The translations under genes were made by a program, and so were the position numbers. Below are positions 27,306-34,868 of a stretch of DNA of 64,000 nt, piece after piece. Numbering within the stretch: position 1 is the stretch's first letter; every line of letters begins with the position of its first letter. Under the pieces are notes generated by a model that was not told where the DNA came from, made no database searches, and saw only the letters and a list, made by a program, of their open reading frames with translations. This DNA comes from Candidatus Schekmanbacteria bacterium RIFCSPLOWO2_02_FULL_38_14 (lineage in GTDB: Bacteria > Schekmanbacteria > GWA2-38-11): the NCBI GenBank assembly GCA_001790855.1, contig MGDH01000011.1, forward strand, positions 182,239 to 246,238. The letters run 5' to 3'.

Positions 27306-28931
27306 ATGAAAGAGAAAAATACCAGAGATAAAGAAAACGAACCTCTTGATGAAGTGATTGAAACTACTTCCCGTATCCCTGTCAAACTGCTTTATACACC
27401 TTCAGACCTGAGCAAGCTTCAATACGAAAAAGACCTCAGCTACCCTGGTCATTACCCATTCACAAGAGGGGTTCAGCCAACAATGTACAGGGAAAGGCTT
27501 TGGACAATGCGTCAGTATGCCGGATTTGGGACAGCAGAAGAATCTAATATCAGGTACAGATATCTTCTGGAACAGGGACAGACAGGCTTGAGTGTTGCTT
27601 TCGACCTTCCAACACAAATGGGCTATGACTCAGACCATCCATATGCAACAGGAGAAATTGGAAAAGTAGGCGTTGCAATAGATTCTCTCGAGGATATGGA
27701 AATTCTTTTTAATAAAATACCGCTTGACAGAGTCAGCACTTCAATGACCATCAATTCTACAGCAATAATACTTCTGACAATGTATATGGCTGTTGCTGAA
27801 AAACAGAAAGTTGAAGTAAAAACCATATCAGGAACAATTCAGAATGACATCCTAAAGGAATATTTTGCCAGAGGGACATATATTTTCCCTCCAAAACCAT
27901 CAATGAGGATTATCACTGATATTTTTGCCTTCTGCAAGGATAACCTTCCAAGGTTTAACACAATAAGCATCAGTGGATATCATATAAGAGAAGCTGGCTC
28001 TTCTGCAGTGCAGGAAATTGCCTTTACCCTTGCCGATGGTATAGCATATGTAGAAGCTGCTTTAAATGCGGGGCTTAAGGTTGATGATTTTACCAAGCGT
28101 ATTTCGTTCTTTTTTAATGTGCATAATAATTTTCTTGAGGAAATTGCCAAATTTAGAGCAGCCAGAAGGCTATGGGCAAAGATAATGAAGGAACGATTCG
28201 CGGCACAGAACCCATCCTCATGCATGCTGCGATTTCATACCCAAACAGCAGGATGCACCCTGACCGCCCAGCAACCTGACACAAATATTGTAAGGGTAAC
28301 ACTTCAGGCTCTTGCCGCAGTACTCGGAGGAACCCAGTCACTCCACACCAACTCAAGAGATGAAGCATTAGCTCTTCCCTCAGAAGAATCTGTGAGAATT
28401 GCTCTGAGAACCCAGCAGATAATAGCTTATGAAAGCGGAGTAACAAACACTGCTGACCCTCTTGGCGGATCATATGCAATTGAAAATCTTACTTCTGAAA
28501 TTGAAAGAAAAGCTCAGGAATATATAGACAGAATAGATAGCATAGGTGGAATGTTAAAAGCCATTGAATCAGGCTTTGTACAGAGAGAAATTCAGGAAAG
28601 CTCTTATCTTTACCAGAAAAAGATTGAAACCAGAGAGCAGATAATTGTTGGATTGAATCAATTTCAGCGAAAGGAAGAACCACCGCAAAACCTTTTAAGA
28701 GTAAACCCTGAGACAGAAAAAAAACAGATGGAAAAACTCCACCGTCTCAAAAGCACAAGAGATTCATCAAATGTAAAATCCAGACTTAAACGGATTGAAG
28801 ACGCTGCAAGAAAAAGTGAAAATTTAGTGCCGGTAATATTTGACGCAGTCAAGGATTATGCTACTTTAGGAGAAATATCAAATGTCCTTAGAGCCGTTTT
28901 CGGAGAGTATAAGGAGCATATTGTTTTCTGA
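27306..28931 (+). CDS. mcmA1: Methylmalonyl-CoA mutase, large catalytic subunit
   Basis: 541 residues, the size of the separate alpha-type chain without the B12 domain. It contains [24 protein letters not shown] sequence, [45 protein letters not shown] and [12 protein letters not shown], typical of the substrate barrel. It pairs with the B12 subunit encoded at 6360-6755, about 20 kb away. The epimerase gene follows with a one-base overlap (TGATG). The probable role is propionyl-CoA or succinyl-CoA carbon flow. Confidence 0.95.
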   Translation: MKEKNTRDKENEPLDEVIETTSRIPVKLLYTPSDLSKLQYEKDLSYPGHYPFTRGVQPTMYRERLWTMRQYAGFGTAEESNIRYRYLLEQGQTGLSVAFDLPTQMGYDSDHPYATGEIGKVGVAIDSLEDMEILFNKIPLDRVSTSMTINSTAIILLTMYMAVAEKQKVEVKTISGTIQNDILKEYFARGTYIFPPKPSMRIITDIFAFCKDNLPRFNTISISGYHIREAGSSAVQEIAFTLADGIAYVEAALNAGLKVDDFTKRISFFFNVHNNFLEEIAKFRAARRLWAKIMKERFAAQNPSSCMLRFHTQTAGCTLTAQQPDTNIVRVTLQALAAVLGGTQSLHTNSRDEALALPSEESVRIALRTQQIIAYESGVTNTADPLGGSYAIENLTSEIERKAQEYIDRIDSIGGMLKAIESGFVQREIQESSYLYQKKIETREQIIVGLNQFQRKEEPPQNLLRVNPETEKKQMEKLHRLKSTRDSSNVKSRLKRIEDAARKSENLVPVIFDAVKDYATLGEISNVLRAVFGEYKEHIVF

Positions 28932-29335
28932 TGTTAAATAAAATTAATCATATAGGCATAGCTGTTAAAGACCTTGAAAACACAAAGGAGTTTTATAAAA
29001 ATATTCTGAGGCTTAATCCTTCTAATGTTGAATCTGTTCCATCCCAAATGGTAAATCTTGTTTTTTTTCAGATTGGAGATACAAGAATAGAGTTTCTTGT
29101 AGGAACATCTCCTGAAAGCCCGATTTCAAAATTCATTGAAAAAAAAGGAGAAGGAATACATCACATCTGTTTTGAGGTTGACAATCTCAGAGAAACTTTA
29201 TCAACGCTCCGGAGTTCCGGAGTTGAACTGATAGATAAAGAGCCAAGAACCGGAGCTCACGGAAAGTTAATTGCTTTTCTCCATCCCAAAAGCACCAATG
29301 GAATTTTAATAGAGCTGACTGAGAAGAATAAATAG
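28931..29335 (+). CDS. mce: Methylmalonyl-CoA epimerase
   Basis: 134 residues of the vicinal-oxygen-chelate fold. INHIGIAVKDLENTKEFY opens the first repeat, EGIHHICFEVDNLRETL the second, and GAHGKLIAFLHPK plus ILIELTE close it; the His and Glu residues bind the metal. It interconverts the R and S forms of methylmalonyl-CoA for the mutase encoded just before it. Its ATG overlaps the mutase stop by one base, so translation is coupled. Confidence 0.95.
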   Translation: MLNKINHIGIAVKDLENTKEFYKNILRLNPSNVESVPSQMVNLVFFQIGDTRIEFLVGTSPESPISKFIEKKGEGIHHICFEVDNLRETLSTLRSSGVELIDKEPRTGAHGKLIAFLHPKSTNGILIELTEKNK

Positions 29336-29450
29336 GTAGTTATAAAATTTTAAATACTAAATCCGGGGGCCTTAACAAATTCAAAATTCATATATTAGAA
29401 TTCAGGATTTATGAAATTAAAAAAAAGTTTTCAGAAAGGGTAAAACGGGG

Positions 29451-30521
29451 ATGTATATTGCAATAATGGCTGGTGGAAAAGGTACAAGATTCTGGCCTCT
29501 CAGCAAAGGGAAGCTTCCAAAACAGCTTTTAAAGCTTACTGGAACAAAAACCATGCTGCAGTTAACTGTAGAAAGAATTCTTCCTGTTTCAAAACCAGAA
29601 AAAATCTTTATTGTTACAAATATCGAATACGGAAAGGAAGTTTCAAAACAACTCCCATACATTCCTAAAGAAAACATACTTAAGGAGCCTGAAGGAAGGA
29701 ATACAGCTGCATGCATTGGACTGGCATCTGTGCATATAAATAGAATTGACCCTTCGGGAAACATGGTGGTTTTGCCATCAGACCATTTCATAACCGAGCC
29801 AGAAGGATTAAGAAAGCTTTTATCTTCAATTGATAAAACCCTTAGAAAGATGGATTGTCTCTTTACCATAGGATTCAAACCAACTTATCCTGAGACAGGT
29901 TACGGGTATATTCAGCTTGGAGATAAAATAGGCAAAACGAATTCTCGCAGGATATTTAAAGTCATAAGATTTACTGAAAAGCCCGACCATAAAACAGCTA
30001 AAATGTTTCTCCGCACAGGGAAATACCTCTGGAACAGCGGAATTTTTGTATGGAAAGTAAAAACGATTTTAAATGAAATCAAAAAACATCTCCCTAATTT
30101 ATTTAACGGGCTCATGGAAATAGAAAAATCCATAGGTAAAACCAGCGAACATAGGGTCATTAAAAAAATTTATAACAGTCTCGGTAATATCTCTATAGAT
30201 TATGGTATAATGGAAAAATCATCAAATATTGCAGTAATTCCATCACAAATTCACTGGAAAGATATTGGTAACTGGAATTCTCTTGAAGAAATTTTAAAAA
30301 AGGATTCAACAAATAATATTTCCGTAGGGAAAAATATATTAATTGATACAAATGATTCTATAGTTTTCAGCACAAATCATATTATAGCTACTCTTGGGGT
30401 CAAAGATTTAATAATAGTGCAGGCAGGAAATGCTGTCTTTGTCTGCCACAGAAAAAGAGACCAAGATGTGAAAAAGATTATTTCTGCTCTTGAAAAAATG
30501 AACCTGAAAGACTACCTCTGA
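29451..30521 (+). CDS. manC: Mannose-1-phosphate guanylyltransferase
   Basis: 356 residues, the length of the form without an isomerase domain. GGKGTRFWPLSKGKLPKQLL is the nucleotide-binding signature, followed by EPEGRNTAACIGLA, LPSDHFI, ETGYGYIQ and WNSGIFVWK. It forms GDP-mannose from mannose-1-phosphate and GTP for surface polysaccharides. The 115 bases upstream are AT-rich intergenic filler with an inverted-repeat look. A strong hairpin follows the stop. Confidence 0.93.
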   Translation: MYIAIMAGGKGTRFWPLSKGKLPKQLLKLTGTKTMLQLTVERILPVSKPEKIFIVTNIEYGKEVSKQLPYIPKENILKEPEGRNTAACIGLASVHINRIDPSGNMVVLPSDHFITEPEGLRKLLSSIDKTLRKMDCLFTIGFKPTYPETGYGYIQLGDKIGKTNSRRIFKVIRFTEKPDHKTAKMFLRTGKYLWNSGIFVWKVKTILNEIKKHLPNLFNGLMEIEKSIGKTSEHRVIKKIYNSLGNISIDYGIMEKSSNIAVIPSQIHWKDIGNWNSLEEILKKDSTNNISVGKNILIDTNDSIVFSTNHIIATLGVKDLIIVQAGNAVFVCHRKRDQDVKKIISALEKMNLKDYL

Positions 30522-30527
30522 AAAGAA

Positions 30528-30559
30528 AATCCCGTTCTTGAAGTTACAAGAACGGGATT
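30528..30559. terminator. Bidirectional terminator hairpin between manC and a lipoprotein gene
   Basis: A perfect 13-bp stem (AATCCCGTTCTTG and its complement) with a six-base loop starts seven bases after the manC stop. On the minus strand it is followed by TTTTCTTTT, so it can end the convergent lipoprotein transcript as well. Confidence 0.8.
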
Positions 30560-30632
30560 AAATCTATCTTTTAACTAAGAAATAAAACAGAAATACGACA
30601 TCTCCTTTCTATTTTACTTCCCGACTGGTGCT

Positions 30633-30824
30633 TCAAGGTGCTGCTGGTGCTTCAGGTGCTGCTGGTGCTTCAGGTGCTGCTGGTGCTTCAGGTTCTGCTG
30701 GTGTCTGCTCAACTGGAACCGCTTCCTCTGTAGCCACTGGTTCCTCTTTTTTCTGGCAGCCGTAGGTCAGAGTGAAAACTACTGGCAACAAAAGTATTAG
30801 AAAAAGAGCTGTAATTTTTTTCAT
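30633..30824 (-). CDS. Small lipoprotein with Ala-Pro-Glu repeats
   Basis: 63 residues. A signal peptide ends in the lipobox LTYGC with Cys23 as the lipid site, followed by QKKEEPVATEEAVPVEQ and three PEAPAA units. The proline-rich tail may span the periplasm or contact the wall. The last repeat copy carries an extra base: the frame stops at TGA (30633-30635), while removing one T would extend it by five residues to a TAA. This gene points away from the TPR gene pair. The upstream gap, 30825-31096, holds no other gene I can support. Confidence 0.6.
   Translation of the reverse strand: MKKITALFLILLLPVVFTLTYGCQKKEEPVATEEAVPVEQTPAEPEAPAAPEAPAAPEAPAAP
30637..30690. repeat. Three tandem copies of an 18-bp unit
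   Basis: GGTGCTGCTGGTGCTTCA is repeated three times without mismatch, with a diverged fourth copy from 30691. It encodes the APEAPA tail of the small lipoprotein, and copy number changes would lengthen or shorten that tail in frame. Confidence 0.9.
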
Positions 30825-31096
30825 TATTTATTCACCCCCTTTTTTTTAAATAAAGTTTTTTCTATTTTTGACCATTTCTCTTAATGACTTAAAACTTCGC
30901 AAGTAATTACTTTTCAATATGGTCAACAACAATTTCAAGATACTATATATTTAAAATTTTCTATGTCAATAAAAATTTTGCTATTTCTAAAAATTCCTGT
31001 TATATTCTTATGTCAATACTATGTTATCCGGACCACTATTTATAGCTCTGGATTTCAATTAAAAAGGTTTTAATATTTTAGAGCGATAATATTTAT

Positions 31097-31363
31097 GTGA
31101 TTTATGAGGATTACATGATGAGAGTTTCTAAAGAATTCGGATTTTGCATATTAGCGTTATTCTTCTTCTCGGCAATCCTTGCTTATTTTGAACTTTTGCT
31201 GATTGATGAAACAAATATTTCCAGAATTCAAGTTTACTTTTATACCTTCTGGAATCCTTTAAAAAATTTTATTTTCGGATATCCGTTGGATGTGGCAATC
31301 CTTATATCAATAACATTAATTGCATTTTTTATATTGAAGTTCTTGGGAATAAGAATTCAATGA
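31097..31363 (+). CDS. Small membrane protein, 88 aa
   Basis: Two predicted transmembrane helices (about 15-36 and 64-85) with a short loop rich in aromatic residues. The start is a GTG at 31097, or an ATG at 31115-31118 within the first few codons. Its stop overlaps the start of the TPR protein gene (ATGA), so the two are made together. No family is recognised; it may be a membrane partner of the TPR protein. Confidence 0.55.
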   Translation: MIYEDYMMRVSKEFGFCILALFFFSAILAYFELLLIDETNISRIQVYFYTFWNPLKNFIFGYPLDVAILISITLIAFFILKFLGIRIQ

Positions 31364-32772
31364 AGTTTCTAAAAGACAGATATTTACCCTCAAAAAAACA
31401 TTTAATCCTTTACTTTTCTATTCTTCTGCTTCTACTCTCATTCCCGATAAGATTTTTCCTCATAAGCCATATGAAAGAAAAAACTTACAATAAAGAATAT
31501 TCGCTTCGCCTGAAAGCAGTACAAACGCTTATTGACAAACCACAAAAAGGCAAAAATAACTTAAAATCTGCTGATAATAAGAACAAGGACTTGGAGAGAG
31601 TTGCTGAATATGAATATTTTTATCAAAAAGGTGCTGCTTTATACCAAATGGGAAAACTTGAAGATGCTACAAATAGTTTTGAAAAGGCATTAAAAATAAA
31701 AAATGCTCCGGAGGCAAAAAGCATGACAAGCCAAATATACAACCTTCTTGGAATGAAGGAAACAGAAGGAAGAAATTATGATAAAGCAATCGAGTTTTTT
31801 GAGAAATCTTTTAACATTTTAAATAGTTCTCAGCCCCTTTTGGGTATTTCTAATGTCTATATCCTTAAAGGAGACCCTGATAAGGCACTTTACACCTTGG
31901 GAAAAACTTTAGAGCTCTACCCGGGAAGTGCCAAGGTTTATTACAATCTCGGTCAGATTTATTATCAAAAAGGTGATGAAGAAAAAGCCACAATTTGCTG
32001 GAGAAAAGCACTGGAATTAGACCCCGGAGATATAAAAAGCGAAACAGCATTAAGAAAAGTCAGAATAGATATAGGGGTTGATGATAATTTATTGGGAAAA
32101 GGCGTTAATAATTTTCAATTTAATTCAATCGGCACTGGAAATAGCTTTACCAAGGATATTATCCTAACCATGCTTCAGGAATCCTATGAAAAAACAGAAA
32201 AATATTTAAACATTTCTTCGTCTGTTAAGATAAATATTTTTCTCGATTTTAATACAATGTTTAATCTTCAGGACCAGAGCCCAAATAAAAATATAGTTAT
32301 TGATAAGGATAAAATAAAAATCCCTGTATCAGGTTTTAAGAAATCTACTGAGCCAATGAAAAAAGCAATAACTTATTCTTACACAAAATTCATGATATCA
32401 GATTATACAAACGGGAGATGTCCTGCATGGTTTGTAGAAGGTCTGTGTCTTTACGAATCAAGCAGACTCAATACAGTTGATGCTGGCTTGTTACGGAATA
32501 TGACAAGGTCCGGTAAGTTCATTAAACTTGAAGCCCTTTACCTTCCTTTCCAGAATATCGAGAAAAATAATATTCCTCTTGCCTATGCCTTAAGTCTTGC
32601 AGCAGTTGATTTAATTATAAATAAATACGGATTCTCTTCTTTGAAGGAATTAATAGCAAAAGTCAAAGGAGGAGAATCTTTTGAAAATGGAATTATTTCT
32701 GCCTTTAACCTTTATCAGGATGATTTTCAGAAAATTTTTGAAACCTATTTAAAAGAAAAATACAAGGTGTGA
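31360..32772 (+). CDS. Membrane-anchored TPR protein with inactive peptidase-MA-like domain
   Basis: 470 residues. A basic N-terminus and one transmembrane helix (about 14-33) suggest an anchor with a periplasmic body. TPR repeats cover about 85-240 (AALYQMGKLEDATNSFEKAL, IYYQKGDEEKATICWRKALE). The C-terminal domain resembles the gluzincin-like peptidase MA fold with CPAWFVEGLCLYESS, but where HExxH is expected it reads YSYTK (339-343). All three zinc or catalytic positions are therefore replaced. It may be a binding module without peptidase activity. It is translationally coupled to the small membrane protein upstream. Confidence 0.75.
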   Translation: MKFLKDRYLPSKKHLILYFSILLLLLSFPIRFFLISHMKEKTYNKEYSLRLKAVQTLIDKPQKGKNNLKSADNKNKDLERVAEYEYFYQKGAALYQMGKLEDATNSFEKALKIKNAPEAKSMTSQIYNLLGMKETEGRNYDKAIEFFEKSFNILNSSQPLLGISNVYILKGDPDKALYTLGKTLELYPGSAKVYYNLGQIYYQKGDEEKATICWRKALELDPGDIKSETALRKVRIDIGVDDNLLGKGVNNFQFNSIGTGNSFTKDIILTMLQESYEKTEKYLNISSSVKINIFLDFNTMFNLQDQSPNKNIVIDKDKIKIPVSGFKKSTEPMKKAITYSYTKFMISDYTNGRCPAWFVEGLCLYESSRLNTVDAGLLRNMTRSGKFIKLEALYLPFQNIEKNNIPLAYALSLAAVDLIINKYGFSSLKELIAKVKGGESFENGIISAFNLYQDDFQKIFETYLKEKYKV

Positions 32773-32779
32773 CTCTATA

Positions 32780-33337
32780 TCATGCCCTCTCAAGATACTC
32801 TCCAGTCCTCGTATCAACCTTTATCATAGACCCTTCCCGAACAAATAATGGTACCTTAACAACAAGTCCTGTCTCCAGTGTTGCAGGCTTTGTTGCTCCT
32901 GTAACAGTATCCCCTCTGACTGCTGGCTCTGTGGAAACAACCTTTAGCGTAACAGCAGAAGGGAGGTCAAGGCTCAAAGGGTTTCCCTCAAAAAACAAAA
33001 TCTTAAAATCCACATTTTCCTGCAAGTACCATCTGTTTTCTCCCAGCTGCTCAGCAGTTATTGTAATCTGTTCATAGTTATTTGTATCCATAAAAACAAA
33101 ACCGTTTTCATTAGAATACAGGAATTGCATCACTTTTTCTTCAAAATCCGGCTCTTCAAAATTCTCACCTGCGCTGAAGGTTCTCTCAAGAACTGCTCCT
33201 GTTTTGAGATTTTTCATTTTAGTCCTTACAAAAGCCCTCCTTTGAGCAGTTCTTGCATGCTGAAAATCAACAATTATATAAATTTCTTTTTCAAGCTTCA
33301 GCTTCAGTCCTTTTCTGAAATCTGTAGTTGATAACAT
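32780..33337 (-). CDS. efp: Elongation factor P
   Basis: About 185 residues with the three-barrel EF-P layout: STTDFRKGLKLKLEKEIY, KNLKTGAVLERTF, FVFMDTNNYEQI and the C-terminal KPATLETGLVVKVPLFV then GEYLERA. EF-P frees ribosomes stalled on proline runs. The ATG at 33337 has GGAGG five bases upstream; longer starts lie in that site. The tip loop reads HARTAQRRAF in place of the common VKPGKGxAF, so the usual modified Lys position (E. coli K34) is Gln32. It is a functional EF-P by all other marks. Seven bases separate it from the end of the TPR gene on the other strand. Confidence 0.93.
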   Translation of the reverse strand: MLSTTDFRKGLKLKLEKEIYIIVDFQHARTAQRRAFVRTKMKNLKTGAVLERTFSAGENFEEPDFEEKVMQFLYSNENGFVFMDTNNYEQITITAEQLGENRWYLQENVDFKILFFEGNPLSLDLPSAVTLKVVSTEPAVRGDTVTGATKPATLETGLVVKVPLFVREGSMIKVDTRTGEYLERA

Positions 33338-33419
33338 CATTTCCTCCAATAAATTTTTATGTCTTTAAACAGAAGTACGGATTATTGCCAAGAGCGTTTA
33401 AATCTATTACTTTTAAAAA

Positions 33420-34796
33420 TCACAAAAACATCTTCCCCGGATTTAAGATATTGTTGGGGTCAATAAGGTTTTTAATTTTTTTCATTGTTTCATATCCAAT
33501 ATCTCCGATCTCCATTTTAAGATACGGCGCCTTTGTTAATCCTATTCCATGCTCTCCTGAAATTGTCCCTCCAATCTCAAGGGTTTCAAAAAAAAGTCTT
33601 TTTACAGCCTCTTCAACACATTCCATTTCTTCCTTATTTCCCCTGTCTGTCATAATATTTACGTGTATATTCCCATCACCAGCATGGCCAAAACATACAA
33701 TCTTCAGTTTGAAATCATCAGCAATCTTCTGAATCCTTTCCAGCATTTCAGGAATTTTATTTCTTGGAACCGTAATATCTTCATTAACTTTTGTCGGAGA
33801 AAGTTTTGCTATTGCAGGAGAAACTGTCCTTCTTGCCTGCCACAGATTTTCCTGTTCTTTCAAATCAACTGCAATTTTTATATAGACTGGATTTAGGGTT
33901 TTGCAGATTTCAGCAATTTTATTTCCCTGAATCTCAACAGACCCCCTGAAACCATCAATTTCAATCAAAAGCAATGCCCCTGCCTCCTCTGGCAAACCCA
34001 AACCCAGATAATCCTCAACACATTTGATTGACAAAGAATCCATAAACTCCAGCGTTGAAGGGATTACTCTAGACTTAATGATATTTGTAACAGCTAATGC
34101 TGCTGCTTCAATTTTTTTAAAAAGAACAAGCAAAGTATTTTTCTCTTCAGGCAACGGGATAAGCCTGAGGGTTGCCTTTGTTATTATGCCAAGAGTTCCC
34201 TCTGAACCAACCATAAGCCTTGTCAGGTCATATCCGACAACGCTTTTTGCAGTCTTCGCACCTGTTGACATTATTTCTCCTGTAGGTAATACTATTTCAA
34301 GACCTAGGACATAATCCCGTGTTACTCCGTATTTGAGTGCCCTTGGTCCACCTGAGCACTCTGCAATATTGCCACCGATTGTTGAAAATTTAAGGCTTGC
34401 AGGGTCAGGAGGATAAAAAAGCCCTTTTGCTTCAACAAACTTCTGGAGTTTTTCAGTAACAACACCAGGTTCAACATCAACAGTCAAATTCTCTTCATCA
34501 AGCTCTAAAATCCTGTCCATTTTCGATGTGGCAAGAACAACTCCACCATTTACTGGCAGACTCCCACCAGAAAAACCTGAGCCAGCGCCACGGGGAAAAA
34601 CAGGAATCTTTTCCCTGTTAGCAATTTTTAATATTCTGGATATCTCTTCTGTGTTTTGAGGGAAAATAATTGCCTCAGGCAGGAATTTCAGGTTTGTTGC
34701 ATCATAGGAATAACAGATTCTGTCTTCCTTCTCTGTCAGCAAATCGTCCTTGCCAACAATTGATTCTATCTCTTTTAAGATTTTTGGTGTAATCAT
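33420..34796 (-). CDS. FAD-linked oxidase, GlcD / D-lactate dehydrogenase type
   Basis: 458 residues. The PCMH-type FAD domain shows PVFPRGAGSGFSGGSLPVNG and GGNIAECSGGPRALKYGVTR; the C-terminal part has KIVCFGHAGDGNIHVN and TISGEHGIGLTKAPYL. These are the markers of the glycolate oxidase GlcD and D-lactate dehydrogenase family, which oxidise 2-hydroxyacids. The usual GlcE/GlcF partners are not in this window. It is a single gene between efp and pcrA on the same strand. Confidence 0.9.
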   Translation of the reverse strand: MITPKILKEIESIVGKDDLLTEKEDRICYSYDATNLKFLPEAIIFPQNTEEISRILKIANREKIPVFPRGAGSGFSGGSLPVNGGVVLATSKMDRILELDEENLTVDVEPGVVTEKLQKFVEAKGLFYPPDPASLKFSTIGGNIAECSGGPRALKYGVTRDYVLGLEIVLPTGEIMSTGAKTAKSVVGYDLTRLMVGSEGTLGIITKATLRLIPLPEEKNTLLVLFKKIEAAALAVTNIIKSRVIPSTLEFMDSLSIKCVEDYLGLGLPEEAGALLLIEIDGFRGSVEIQGNKIAEICKTLNPVYIKIAVDLKEQENLWQARRTVSPAIAKLSPTKVNEDITVPRNKIPEMLERIQKIADDFKLKIVCFGHAGDGNIHVNIMTDRGNKEEMECVEEAVKRLFFETLEIGGTISGEHGIGLTKAPYLKMEIGDIGYETMKKIKNLIDPNNILNPGKMFL

Positions 34797-34868
34797 AAGT
34801 TAAATAGGGTTCAAGGAATCAAGGGTTTGATTTTCACTTAACTATTAGAATTCTTGGACCACTTTTCT

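Noticed and set aside
30637..30690. Tandem 18-bp units as a CRISPR-like array
   Set aside because: There are no spacers; the units are contiguous coding repeats of a lipoprotein tail.
34024..34314. Antisense frames opposite glcD-like, uvrA, valS and other large genes
   Set aside because: They lie fully within strong genes on the other strand, have no family motifs and are shadows of codon usage.
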